Under the pieces are notes generated by a model. That model searched no databases and was not told where the DNA came from. It saw only the letters and a program-made list of their open reading frames with translations. From Bombyx mori (Eukaryota > Arthropoda > Insecta > Lepidoptera > Bombycidae): DNA of 64,000 bases. The translations under genes were made by a program, and so were the position numbers. The stretch lies in assembly GCF_030269925.1 (NCBI RefSeq), contig NC_085112.1, forward strand, positions 2,853,501 through 2,917,500. The letters run 5' to 3'. How positions within the stretch are numbered: position 1 is the stretch's first letter; every line of letters starts with the position of its first letter. Positions 23,688-34,278 of this stretch are shown in pieces.

Positions 23688-24110
23688 TATAAAATCAGCC
23701 CAGAGACCTTCACCACACAAGACCGGTCCTACGCTGCTTGCACCCAACGAACCCCGCAAACCTCAATAGGTCGTCGGTCCATCTTGTGGGAGACCTATCC
23801 ACGCTACATCTTCCGGTACGCGGTCACCACTAAAGAAACTAACTAAACCAAACTAAATGAACTAAAGATCTTTTCGGCCCCAACGGCCATCCGTTCTTGC
23901 ATTGTGCCCTGGACACTGCCACTTCAACGTCGCAAACATTTGGGCTATAACGGTTACCATGGTTTTCCTGCGAATCTCCTGATTTGATCTCAGATTTGGT
24001 CTGTTAGGGGATCTCCGAGCTAAGCCCTCTCTATTGCTCTTTAAGTTACCTTGAGTCTTCTAATAAGTCCCATTGTGAGAGACCACGTCTCAGTGCCATA
24101 TGTACACACA
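23688..24110 (-). pseudogene. Decayed RTE-type LINE C-terminus, long
   Basis: The minus strand reads TYGTETWSLTMGLIRRLKVT, RAIERA, ATLKWQCPGH, RTDGRWGRKDL, then WxPRTGRCSVDRSPTRWTDD. This follows the RTE C-terminal order (TYG-ETWSLT, RAMERAMLGVSL, KWQWAGH, RTDGRW, WRPRTG, RWTDDL) with several stops. It is the longest RTE relic here, about 140 codons. Confidence 0.75.
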
Positions 24111-25748
24111 GTATTAACTAATTGAATTTATATTTGCATTAACACCATTTTTCAGCAATATGACATCGCATTTATACGTTAAAGTCAGCCTGATTTGCTA
24201 ACGAGCTAATGCAGATAAAAAATCACCCTTTATATGAAATTCGCGGCAACAATTGTGCGTATTTTTTGCGAAATACAAAAAAGAAAAAAAACGCACGCTC
24301 TATGAATAATAATGGTGACATTTCACGTTTAATGTGACAAATCTGGTGCACACGTGTTTTTTCATTTGCATGTGTAATCTACTTTAACCATAAAACTAAG
24401 ATCTACATGAATCATGAACGTTCATAAACTTCAAGGATCTTCATAATTTTGTTTTTGCAAATGTATGTCGTCCAAATTATTTAGATCTCTACGAAATATC
24501 ACGCATCGTTTGTTTCACGGTTCATTTCGCGATACGAGCGATGCTTTCAGTTTTAACAATCCACACAATGTTCGCACGAATGTCGGATGTACTATCCGAA
24601 TTGGCTTACATAACTGATCCTATTTGTAATCCGTACATTTGCTTGAGGCATTTCTTCTCGCTAAAAGGGCGTAAATGAGATTCACAAATCACTCCGAAAA
24701 ACTGGGACATTTTTCAAACACGTCGTGTATTATTTCAATATAATGTGGATCTGTTACAGCCGGATCACACAGGTCGTAATAAAAACATATTTTACTAAAC
24801 TAAGTGAAGTTTATCAATGCCACATATATCGTCTTCTCGCATTAAAACTGTATAATCTCAAAACTTACTAATTTTACAGGAGAGTGTTTTAAAGGTTTAA
24901 CATGTACTATTTTTAATATAAATCATATTTGCAACATTTATTTTTTATTTTAATCCAGTTAAATTATCTATCTTTTAAAGTAAGATAAAATTCTATATTA
25001 ATTTTGTTAATAGTAGTCAAAACATAGGTAAACTAACAAAAACGCAACTACCCTCTTTTGACAGTATTTATAAGAAAAATACTGGTGATACCAAATATTT
25101 ATGCATATTAACTCAATTTCGAATATTTTTGAAGATTGTACACTTTTAATGCGAAAAGGCGATATATCTCCATACATATACTTCATATATAATAAATAAT
25201 AATAAAATAATTTATTTCCTTTCATACAGATTTAGATTATTACAGGTAGATAAAACAAGTAAAGAAATAAAACCGCAAAAGAAGGTAGGTGGCTTAACTA
25301 ATGCTGCTCAAAGTATTAAATGCATCAAAAACTGGTCTGATTTTCAGTCACCCCCGTTCCCCTTCGGTTTATTGCGGAATTTAGGGCTAGGTACGTGTGC
25401 ACAGACTTAAAACGTGATATAAACTACAATAAAACACATACTTCATACATATATGTGTAAAGAAAAACCTTTCTTATGTAATTTTTATATAAAATCTTTT
25501 TAGTTTTTTTTTAAAAAAGGATTTTTCTTTGAGATAAGATAATACGAGTTCAGTTTTATTTAATTCAAGAATACTCTATAAAGTAATCTGTAGAAAATAA
25601 AGGCTTTAAATTTTGTTTTCTTAATATTGTATAGAAAACGCAATTAACTCTTCATATCATTATACCTATACATGTTTGTGGTTTTATCAATAGGATATAT
25701 GTACGCAATGATTTGCATTTTACATTATTTAACACACATCTTGTGTTT
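24111..25748. other. Intron 2 stretch without recognised features
   Basis: About 1.6 kb of AT-rich DNA. I found no coding frame, repeat or inverted structure. Confidence 0.45.
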
Positions 25749-25992
25749 TTACTGGTGGTAGGACCTCTTGTGAGTCCGCGCGGGTAGGTGCCACCACCCC
25801 GCCTATTTCTGCCGTGAAGCAGTAATGCGTTTCGGTTTGAAGGGTGGGGCAGCCATTGTAATTATACTGAGATCTTAGAACTTATATCTCAAGGTGGGTG
25901 GCGCATTTACGTTGTAGATGTCCATGGGCTCCAGTAACCACTTAACACCAGGTGGGCTGTGAGCTCGTCCACACACCTAAGCAATAAAAAAA
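25749..25992 (+). repeat. Bm1 SINE, 5'-truncated
   Basis: A standard copy in plus orientation. An oppositely oriented copy lies 140 bp away (26134-26388), so transcripts could fold back. Confidence 0.87.
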
Positions 25993-26133
25993 GTGTGGTT
26001 TTTATCATTGCGCCTTTTTTAATTCGATAATTTTCGACGTTTTTAAATATATATCTAACGTTGGTGGCTTTCTCATCGTGAAAATGAAACCCCAAATCAA
26101 TTAAAGTGATAGATTTCAGTATATTGTTGTTTC

Positions 26134-26388
26134 GTTTTTTTTTTATTGCTTAAGTGGGTGGACGAGCTCAGATTCCACCTGGTCTTAGGTGGTTACTGGA
26201 GCCCATAGACATCTACAACTTAAATGCGCCACCCACCTTGAGATATAAATAAGATCTAAGGTCTCAAGTATAGTTACAACGGCTGCCCCGCCCTTCAAAC
26301 CGAAACGCATTACTGCTTCACGGCAGAAATAGGCAAGGTGGTGGTACCCACTTCGCGCGGACCCACAAGAGGTCCTACCACCAGTAAA
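26134..26388 (-). repeat. Bm1 SINE, 5'-truncated
   Basis: A standard copy, forming an inverted pair with 25749-25992. Confidence 0.87.
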
Positions 26389-26596
26389 AAGTTTTCAAAG
26401 ATTTTTTTTTTATATCAGACGTTACTTGGCATAATATTCTAATGTCGACGAACAACAAACACCCTAGCCACAAAATCTGTAAAGTATCCGAAATGAAACG
26501 TGTTGTCTCAAACATGAGATTAATATGTGCAAAGGGATTTTAATTATATCTCCGTCTCACCAAAGCCGAGGTAAATATAATGAATTGTTCTCACAA

Positions 26597-27031
26597 TCTA
26601 TACTAATATTATAAAGAGGAAAGATGTGTTTGTTTGTTTGTATTGAATAGGCTACGAAACTACTGAACCGATTTGAAAAATTCTCTCACTGTTTGGAAGC
26701 TAGACTATTCCCGAGTGCCATAGGCTATAACATTTTTTGAAAAAAATTAGGGATCCTTACTAAAACTCCAATAATATAACCCAAGTTGTAAAAAAATACC
26801 TAAAATATTCTTTACATCGCGTGCCCTGCGAAAACTATTGATGATAAAATAAAATAATGTACTAAGAATTTGTAGAACACATTACTATTTACAAAAAGTG
26901 TGCTGACAGCATATGTGTAACTATTGTAGTTGGGCCGCAATAAGCGTTCTTTTATTTAAAAAAATAAAACAACGTCAAATATCGTTGAAATTTTTGTTAA
27001 AGACCCGAGCGGAGCCAGAGCGGGCCGCTAG
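26597..27031 (+). mobile_element. Non-autonomous Helitron (Lep1-like), longer copy
   Basis: The 435-bp element starts TCTATACTAATATTATAAAG and ends GCGGGCCGCTAG before T. Its termini match those of 4835-5049, while the centre is different and longer. It lies in intron 2 close to exon 2. Confidence 0.82.
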
Positions 27032-27201
27032 TTCTATAATAAATACATGACTAGTAAATAGCATTTTCAGTTTTAATTACGTTGAAAAATGGCTTGCAAG
27101 AATGTGGTGTTAAATACAGCTTAAAAAACCGAAACGGATTACTGTGATATAAAGTTTAACTAGAACGTGCAGCACATTGTAACAATGAATAATGTTCTTA
27201 C

Positions 27202-27318
27202 CTGTAGCGCATTCCGCCAGACATATCACCAGCAACACAACTAGGATCCTTATCGTGGCTCTGTGGCCGGACCGTTTGTATGTCTTCTCCATTGCGAATG
27301 ACATCAATGTTTGTAATC
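27202..27318 (-). CDS. CCHa1: CCHa1 exon 2: start codon and signal peptide
   Basis: The acceptor is CTCATTACTCAG|GATTAC at 27319 and the donor CTACAG|GTAAGA at 27201. Two in-frame ATGs occur, at 27304 (MSFAMEKTYK...) and 27292 (MEKTYKRSGHR...). The second gives the more conventional signal peptide: a basic N-terminus (KRSGHRATIR), a hydrophobic core (ILVVLLVICLA), then ECATG just before the mature peptide. Translation from the first ATG gives 34 codons and ends in phase 1, which matches exon 3. The peptide is secreted, and cleavage is likely after the Gly encoded across the exon 2-3 junction. Which ATG is used is unknown. Confidence 0.85.
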
Positions 27319-28285
27319 CTGAGTAATGAGAAAGTAGAAATTTTAAACATAATATTTCGAATTTATAACCCGGATGTTTTTGCAAATAATTCAAGCGTCG
27401 GTTGAAAACGTGGGCAGACATACTAACAATACTATTGAAATATGACCGGCTCTGGCATACATCTCAAACTTTAATATATAAAACATTTTAATAATCGATT
27501 TTATTATTTTTGTGATAATATATCGATGTTTTTATTTTAAGTCGAATAAAATCTGATCTAGCTCAGCTGTGATTAATTACTAATAGTATAAATAATATGT
27601 AGTAGTGACAGTTTTTAGTTGTCTGGAGTACTGACATCGAATGTACCGAGTTTCGTCATAATCGAATTACTTAGGATCGCATAGAGAAAAAATATAGGCC
27701 CAAGCATTTTTTTTTCATAGAAATGATGACTAATAAAAAGGTTTAAACCATACAATAAATTTAAAATCGTTAGTTTTAAAGCCTATCAAACTTCAGAAAA
27801 AATTTTCATCATTGAATCACCGACGCGTGACAGGTGGCGAATACTTCTTCTATTCGTAATAAGTCTACGTTTTTCATACATTTAGCGAAATTCATATCAG
27901 AGCATGACCCGGCTCTGTTACTATTTTATTTAAAAAAAAAAACTTTTATTATATATCAAACACTTAACTTCTACTTAAGGTAAAATTTAGCATTAGAAAT
28001 CTTTAATTACTTAACAAAGTTTGAATTTATTTACGAAACTTGAATTCAACTGTAACAAGCAAACTACCGGGTGATTTAATTCAGTACGCTAAGTTACTTT
28101 GTTCTTAAATAATATTGTTGGAAAACTTTAAGTGAAGATAAGATTGAGATAACAGTTCATTTAACTAGGTTTTTAATTATTTTATTTATAACCAACAGAA
28201 TTATAAAGTGTTGTTTTTTGAAGGGGTTTGAAGGGTTTGAGGGGGGTTGACACAGTGAGTACCACAGATTTTCCCCAAATTTTTT
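27319..28285. other. Intron 1 proximal to exon 2
   Basis: Apart from a pyrimidine-rich acceptor region next to exon 2, nothing is recognisable. A transcript from the 3' LTR promoter would have to cross this stretch. Confidence 0.45.
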
Positions 28286-28380
28286 TTAATTGCTTCGTTT
28301 CATTCATGCATGACCCACCCGGTGTTAAGTGGCTACCGGAGCCCATAGACTTCAACAACGTAAATATCGAGACTCAGCTT
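28286..28380 (-). repeat. Bm1 SINE fragment
   Basis: A 3' end only, with CCGGTGTTAAGTGGCTACCG and an ATTGC tail junction. It lies in intron 1. Confidence 0.6.
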
Positions 28381-28584
28381 GAAACGTGAGTGGATATTTT
28401 CAGGTTTATAGTGCGGGGAGATAGGTTCACGGGATTTAATAAAATTTACGCCTTAGTTGCACAACGCTATATTTCAGACTGACTTACTACTTACACACTA
28501 CACCACCGAGGTTAAGCAAAAAATTTAGTATAACATTTTTTTTATATAATATATATAAATCACACACTATAGTTTTATTATATA

Positions 28585-28833
28585 CTAGGTGTAACCGTCC
28601 GTTTCGCTGGCCATTTAAAATTAACATTATTATTTCTCACCCCCACAAAGATTCTCATCATTAACGCCCCCGCAACTGATGCAGGGAGTCCAACACTCAT
28701 ATAAATATTAGCCTATCCATTAAATACATGTATTTTCTACACGGATACCAAGTTTCAAGTCAATCGGATGCATGGTTCAGTAGTTATAACGAAACATCCG
28801 TAAGAACCACTGTAGATTTATATATTAGTATAG
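28585..28833 (-). mobile_element. Non-autonomous Helitron, split by the LTR element
   Basis: The minus strand begins TCTAT at 32755-32759, continues CTATACTAATATATAAAT at 28833 and ends CACCTAG at 28585, followed by T. The TC start after A and the CTAG end before T fit Helitrons. The LTR element inserted five bases into its 5' end. A related copy lies at 49959-50168. Confidence 0.75.
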
Positions 28834-29077
28834 TATTAAAAATCAGAAGAAGAACCATTTAAAAAAAATTACAGTTGGGACACGTTTACAGAGACTTAAA
28901 ACAATGACTCACGCACACCATGTCCACGACTACCTTCTCTCACGAACGCCACCGATCGAATGAATGTTTCGAGCAAAGGCGTTGCTATTTATAGGCACCT
29001 GGCGCGATGACGTGACTCTCGCCCCACCGCCTGACGTCACTGAGTAGAGGGGCCGGGTAGTGACAAATTCTCTAAGA
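28834..29077 (-). repeat. 3' LTR, with promoter facing CCHa1 exon 2
   Basis: This is the second, identical LTR. TATAAATA lies at 28986-28993 on the minus strand, so a transcript from it would start near 28960 and run toward CCHa1 exon 2 at 27318. The purine-rich AGGAGAGG just upstream of it (near 29080-29090) is a weak polypurine-tract candidate. Confidence 0.92.
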
Positions 29078-29565
29078 CGGCCTCTCCTGACAGCTGAACG
29101 GCCTCGTCAGCTTGGTTCCCTTCAAGCTGGTCTCCCTCGACCACCCCAACCTGGTCTTCCTGCTCCTCTTCAACACGATCACCATGGGACTCATTCTCAT
29201 TGGATAAGTGCCCATCGTGTTCATCGTCATTTAAAACAGAAAACTCTTAGTAGGCTGCTCAATGTCTGTTCTTGCTATTATTAGCAGTCACCCACTCCAA
29301 CCAGACCACAAGTGTGCACTTCAAGTGATCATATCAGAATAGGCGGCCACCAATATCCGTATACGTTAGGCACATACGGTATAGAAAAACGCTTAAAGTT
29401 AATTGTTTCGCCAATGAATGAGTCCGGATTCTCAGACACTGAGTAAACAATCACTTGCGTCATTGTCAATTGCCAAATGCCAACAAACATTGAAACATAA
29501 CCGTTAGCATTACCATCCAATAACCACTATCGGGGTTTTTAGAGGGCAATATCAACTACGAAGCG
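29078..29565. other. Non-coding 3' part of the LTR element
   Basis: The interval between the 3' LTR and the minisatellite has no protein-like frame that I recognise. Two short ORFs (29060-29284 and 29329-29520) show no family features. Confidence 0.5.
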
Positions 29566-30058
29566 TTGCCACAATGTCGGGGCACTGCCACAATGTCGGG
29601 GCAAAACAACAGCCACAATGTCGGGGCACAGCCACAATGTCGGGGCAAAACAACAGCCACAATGTCGGGGCACTGCCACAATGTCGGGGCAAAACAACAG
29701 CCACAATGTCGGGGCACTGCCACAATGTCGGGGCAAAACAACAGCCACAATGTCGGGGCACTGCCACAATGTCGGGGCAAAACAACAGCCACAATGTCGG
29801 GGCACTGCCACAATGTCGGGGCAAAACAACAGCCACAATGTCGGGGCACTGCCACAATGTCGGGGCAAAACAACAGCCACAATGTCGGGGCACAACAACA
29901 GCCACAATGTCGGGGCACTGCCACAATGTCGGGGCAAAACAACAGCCACAATGTCGGGGCACTGCCACAATGTCGGGGCAAAACAACAGCCACAATGTCG
30001 GGGCAAAACAACAGCCACAATGTCGGGGCATTGCCACAATGTCGGGGCAAAACAGCAG
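29566..30058. repeat. 44-bp minisatellite inside the LTR element
   Basis: About 22 copies of the core CCACAATGTCGGGGC are arranged mostly as alternating 19-bp and 25-bp half-units (spacers ACTG and AAAACAACAG), giving a 44-bp period. Copies are nearly identical. The array has no stop codon in several frames on both strands, which produces long meaningless ORFs. Confidence 0.95.
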
Positions 30059-30237
30059 CCAACGGCACGCGAGCAGTGCGCGCAGTCTGCACGCCAAAAG
30101 TAGGCAGCGGCACGCCAGCAGTGCGCGCATTGCAAGGTGCTGATCAGTAGGGGCGCCACCGGCAGGCCCTCTGCGCCTCTGCGCGCCTCGGCCGGCACGC
30201 ACCAACACTGCCTCTGGAGACCACTCACCACGCCAGG

Positions 30238-30270
30238 GCACCATGTGTGGCGGGCGTCCCGCTCGACCGT
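30238..30270. repeat. 33-bp internal direct repeat, copy 1
   Basis: This begins GCACCATGTGTGGCGGGCGT and matches 31721-31753 exactly. The pair brackets the gag region of the LTR element. Confidence 0.85.
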
Positions 30271-30721
30271 ACTGACCGGATCGTAGTAAACCGAAAAACT
30301 GAACCATAACAATCATTGACAACACAAAGTCAAAACACAATAATCAGAAACTATAACAACTCATATCGTATAAAACGTTCTTGGCCTGGCTATCTGCGCA
30401 GCTAGTGTCATTTATGCCACCCATAACATTACTACAAATGATAAAACCAATACACATCACTTCACAATATAGAGTCAGCGACTCTCAGGTCATTACTAGA
30501 CCAACACAACAATAGTCTCCTTTGAGACCAAGGTATCCGCTATACCACCAGCCGCCCATCGCCCTCTGAACAACTCACAAGTGAATTGCAGTTACGACTA
30601 CGGACAAGTGCGTACAGTACGACCAAATAGTGATGGTATCAGCTATACCACTCGATGGAGGTACTCTTACCTCACTCATCACAGTCTTCTACGTTTAACT
30701 CGTCAGTAGCACTACTTAGAG
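30271..30721. other. Stop-rich interior of the LTR element
   Basis: No pol-like motif is visible in any frame between the minisatellite side and the end of gag. This is where pol would be expected in a full element. Confidence 0.5.
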
Positions 30722-30772
30722 GCAACTTTTCTTTATGCAATCATGAGTGTTATAGGTTCTATTACCAGATTC
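30722..30772 (-). pseudogene. Possible remnant of a Gag zinc knuckle, frameshifted
   Basis: Just past the gag stop, in a different frame, the minus strand reads GNRTYNTHDCIKKSC. This resembles the second half of a CCHC knuckle, with the first two Cys lost. It suggests gag once continued here and was cut off when pol was lost. It is short, so the call is tentative. Confidence 0.3.
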
Positions 30773-30782
30773 AACTACATCA

Positions 30783-31769
30783 TCACCCAACATCATCATC
30801 ATTGTCATCAAATTTTACTAACTTAGCCACATTGCTTCTATCGGTGTCGAAATCATTCAAACTTCTGTGAAGTCTTGCTTTAATGTTACGGGACTGATCC
30901 AAATAAAAATAATTCGACTCACCAGATTGTGGTTTTACATATACCGACAAAAATTCGACCAAATTCTTTGACTGCAGCTTAGCGTTGACCGTCGCCGCTT
31001 TTACTTGAGGATCGGAAATGCCTCGAATCACTATGGCGGTTTTTAATTCGTCCGAAAGCCCCTTGACGATGTTTAAACGTAAAAGAGACTTTCGTGCGTA
31101 CTCTGCATACGTGGTGAATTTGTTGGAGTTTGTGCTCATTACGTCATAAAGGACAGTGGCCATATCAACCTCACGTGGACACAACGATCTAAACTCTGCT
31201 TTAAAATTTGTCCACGAGCGGTCTCCGGTCACCCACTCGTCTAACCAAGTTTTAGCATCACCACGTAAACAACCACCAATTCGCCGTAGGCATTCGCGAT
31301 CGTCCCAACGATTTAATTCGCGAGCTCGATCTACTTCCGTACACCACGTGTCAAATTCATGGGCACTAGGGTCAAAGTTTGAGATGTAATAATGCTTAGA
31401 TCTTACTTGAAGTAATGAAGAAAGTGCACCAACAATCCTGTCCGCCGTGCCAACGCTCGCATCAAGCAGCGCCTTGGAAGCTTGGCCCGTTCCGTGCGTC
31501 TCCGCATCAGCCACGGACACCTCTTTGGCCCCCGAAGCCGACGTCGGAGTGCGCCCTCCAGCGCTCGGATGCAGTAACGGAGTCGACGTTAATGGTGTCG
31601 TAACCGGCAACCGGCCCTCGATGATGCGGAAGCGTGCGAAAGATCTTGTTAGGACCGCGCCTCTCGAAAGTTCGGCAGGGCAGCCGTCCCAGCTCCAGTC
31701 TGCTCCCACGATGTGAGGCTGCACCATGTGTGGCGGGCGTCCCGCTCGACCGTCCTGATAAATAATCAA
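30783..31769 (-). CDS. gag: LTR retrotransposon Gag-like protein
   Basis: This 328-residue ORF is the only long, non-repetitive frame in the element. Residues 1-120 are low-complexity and Thr/Ser/Gly-rich. Residues about 127-275 resemble the retrotransposon gag (capsid-like) domain, with YISNFDPSAHEFDTWC, then LRRIGGCLRGDAKTWLDEW, then an FKAEFRSLCP segment, which is the pattern of Ty3/gypsy Gag. The C-terminus is acidic and ends DDNDDDVG. Gag would assemble particles that package the RNA. The first 20 or so residues come from a 33-bp sequence that is repeated elsewhere in the element, so the true start may be further in. The classic zinc knuckle is missing from the frame; see 30722-30772. 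Confidence 0.75.
   Translation of the reverse strand: MIIYQDGRAGRPPHMVQPHIVGADWSWDGCPAELSRGAVLTRSFARFRIIEGRLPVTTPLTSTPLLHPSAGGRTPTSASGAKEVSVADAETHGTGQASKALLDASVGTADRIVGALSSLLQVRSKHYYISNFDPSAHEFDTWCTEVDRARELNRWDDRECLRRIGGCLRGDAKTWLDEWVTGDRSWTNFKAEFRSLCPREVDMATVLYDVMSTNSNKFTTYAEYARKSLLRLNIVKGLSDELKTAIVIRGISDPQVKAATVNAKLQSKNLVEFLSVYVKPQSGESNYFYLDQSRNIKARLHRSLNDFDTDRSNVAKLVKFDDNDDDVG
31721..31753. repeat. 33-bp internal direct repeat, copy 2
   Basis: This second copy overlaps the 5' end of the gag ORF. See 30238-30270. Confidence 0.85.
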
Positions 31770-31877
31770 AAGGCATCATAGCCCCAACGAGTGAAGCAGC
31801 AGGCCGCAGATCGAGCGACATCGCCCTCTGCATCACTGCCAGTCGTACGGCACCGTGAAGTTGGCGGCTCGCGAGCA

Positions 31878-32310
31878 TCACGTGCAGTGTGCACACGAGC
31901 AGTACGTGCGGTATGCACGCCAGAAACAGGCGAGCGCGCGCAGGCAGCGGCACGCGAGCAACACGCGCAGTCTGCACGCAAGAAGTGAGAGCGCGCGCAG
32001 TATGCACGTCTGAAGCAGACGAGCGCGCGCAGCCAGCGGCACGCGAGCAACACGCGCAGTCTGCACGCAAGAAGTGAGAGCGCGCGCAGTATGCACGTCT
32101 GAAGCAGGCGAGCGCGCGCAGCCAGCGGCACGCGAGCAACACGTGCAGTATGCACGCCAAAAGTAGATGAGCGCGCGCAGGCAGCGGTACGCGAGCAGTG
32201 CGCGCATTTTGCACGCCAGAAGTAGGCAAACGCGCACAGTTACGGCACGCGAGCAACACGTGCAGTATGCATGCCAAAAGTAGATGGGCGCGCGTAGGCA
32301 ACGGCACGTC
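31878..32310. repeat. GC-rich tandem array (89-bp and about 58-bp units)
   Basis: Repeats of CACGCGAGCAACACGCGCAG recur at 31951, 32040 and 32129 (89-bp period), then at about 32188 and 32246 (about 58 bp). A short related piece occurs at 30061-30135. The array lies in the leader between the 5' LTR and gag. It is far more GC-rich than the surroundings. Confidence 0.85.
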
Positions 32311-32510
32311 GCTTGCGTGCTACTGCCGCAGGAACCATTGAGGGGCCCGAGCTGGCGACAATGCCCGTGAGGCACCATCCTCACCATTGGGTAAGGTCCA
32401 CGGATTGAGAAAAGTATGAAAGCATCAAAGTAAGCAGTAATTGTAAAACAAAACAAAGTTCAGAGTTTTACTCTACTGTGGGCTATTTGAGTCCTTTATC
32501 CCACTTCTGA

Positions 32511-32754
32511 TATTAAAAATCAGAAGAAGAACCATTTAAAAAAAATTACAGTTGGGACACGTTTACAGAGACTTAAAACAATGACTCACGCACACCATGT
32601 CCACGACTACCTTCTCTCACGAACGCCACCGATCGAATGAATGTTTCGAGCAAAGGCGTTGCTATTTATAGGCACCTGGCGCGATGACGTGACTCTCGCC
32701 CCACCGCCTGACGTCACTGAGTAGAGGGGCCGGGTAGTGACAAATTCTCTAAGA
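32511..32754 (-). repeat. 5' LTR
   Basis: This copy is upstream with respect to gag. It contains TATAAATA on the minus strand, a GC-rich upstream part with two TGACGTCA/TCACGTCA-like motifs, and no ORF. It matches 28834-29077 base for base by eye. Confidence 0.92.
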
Positions 32755-32849
32755 ATAGATTATATGTAAGGTTTCGTTCGATTTTTATGGATAATGTCAC
32801 ATTTTCCATTGATATAAATTTTTTACATTAGCTCCTATCCATCCATCCA

Positions 32850-32942
32850 AAACACCGAATCACATTACGGCTTCACGGCAGAAATAGGCCGGTGCAGGGT
32901 TGTGGTTCTTCCTCGTCCGCGCTAACAAGAGGCCACCAGTTT
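32850..32942 (-). repeat. Bm1 SINE fragment
   Basis: A middle piece with GGCTTCACGGCAGAAATAGG, just outside the LTR element. Confidence 0.65.
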
Positions 32943-33532
32943 ATTTACATTAAGGCACCGTGGAAAGTGAGATGGGGATTGCCAATGTGACCTAGAGTAA
33001 TGTCAAGGAGCAAGCATAAGATAGAGTCAAGTAGAGACAACTTGTGAGAGCCTTATGTACCAGCGGAGTACCCTAGGACTACAACAACAACAACTCATTA
33101 ATAATAATTTATCGATCAACTTGTAAAAACCCGACCGTAACACAGTCGATCTGCGGAATACAAGTGAAAATGTAACTAAGCCCCTTTGTTTTAATAAATA
33201 TAACTTAATTCAATTACCCAGTTTTGAAACGTAAAGTCTAAGTCTCTTGCGGGAGCAAAGAAATGAATTATTCAATGGGACAAAATTAATATTTCAAGTC
33301 GTAAACGGCAACTGTGTATTAAGTCTGTCATAGAGACTATATCTGAGGAAAAATAAATAAGAGATATAATCAGGCTACTTAGTTGGAACAAGTCATAAGC
33401 ATTTACTTGTGAAATAAGATTACTATAAATACAAATGTATTCAAATATTTTTCAGGCTCAGTGATCAAAGCAAGGAAAATCGAATGTAATTAAGAATGTT
33501 TGGGTAGCTGATTTATTTTATAGCCCTTATAA

Positions 33533-33632
33533 TAATAGGCAGACGAACTTGCGGCCCTGATGGTGAGTGGTTACCGTCGTCCATGGACATCGGCAATGCC
33601 AGGGACAGAGCCAAGCCGCTGCCTACTGTATT
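33533..33632 (-). repeat. LINE tail, CR1/jockey-like
   Basis: A reverse copy, GCAGACGAACTTGCGGCCCT to AGCCAAGCCGCTGCCTAC. Confidence 0.72.
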
Positions 33633-34278
33633 TTTTTTTATTACATTTACATGCAGTGCAGTGAATATTAACAAGACCATAGGTCACTTTCTAGAAGATT
33701 CATTTAGCATTTATTAACTTTAATTTTTGGGATATTAAAATTAAATTTTGTCACTTTTGTCGTATGTAATTAAGTTCAGATTTGAAGCTGCTTTATCTGC
33801 ATGATCTGATGCCTTTGAAATTAGAATCCTCTCCTCTGTACATACGACTAAAGTATATGTACTCCCAAAACTCGATGCTGAATTAGAACAGAAAGATCTC
33901 CCTAGTATATTATTAGCCAGTCACCATTCGATTATATGGACAATGTCAATTTGGAAGATCGTTTTTATGAACCCGCAATGTGATGCGAAGGCGGCTAGTG
34001 AACAGCAATGTATATTAAACTGACGCCAAGTTTTACGAATGTGTGATATTTAATATCATATTGTTTCGGAAATTTAGTTCTAGAAGCTATTTTTGTCGTT
34101 TCTGAGAACGTTTATTTTAAGCCAAGTACGCAAATTCTAAATTTACTTACTAAATATTATAATATGAATTATTGATTAAAATCTATTGAATTTTACTTCT
34201 AAATTAATAAATCTAAACATCTGATATTTAAAGTAGTTAAACTTTGTCTTTTACACTACATCATTTGGACTACAGCTT

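Larger units (their letters stand above)
28834..32754 (-). mobile_element. Gag-only LTR retrotransposon, recent insertion
   Basis: This 3921-bp element is bounded by two 244-bp direct repeats that I read as identical, and flanked by ATAG at 28830-28833 and 32755-32758. On the minus strand the order is 5' LTR (32511-32754), a leader starting TCAGAAGTGGGAT, a GC-rich tandem array, a gag ORF, a stop-rich stretch, a 44-bp minisatellite, then the 3' LTR. Gag looks Ty3/gypsy-like. No protease, reverse transcriptase, RNase H or integrase frame is present, so the element must depend on an autonomous relative. LTR ends are TCTTAG...AATA on the minus strand rather than TG...CA. Identical LTRs and an intact duplication imply a recent insertion. 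It lies in CCHa1 intron 1, in the same sense. Confidence 0.9.

Noticed and set aside
29566..30058. CRISPR-like regular array
   Set aside because: The spacers are themselves repeated, the host is an insect, and the array lies inside a retrotransposon.
29539..30340. Long ORFs of 160-260 codons on both strands over the 44-bp array
   Set aside because: The repeat unit lacks stops in several frames, so every phase stays open. The peptides are pure tandem repeat and exist in overlapping frames on both strands.
31507..32456. ORFs of 129-266 codons over the GC-rich leader array
   Set aside because: Cys/Arg/Ala-rich tandem repeat peptides in several overlapping frames; shadows of a GC-rich array.
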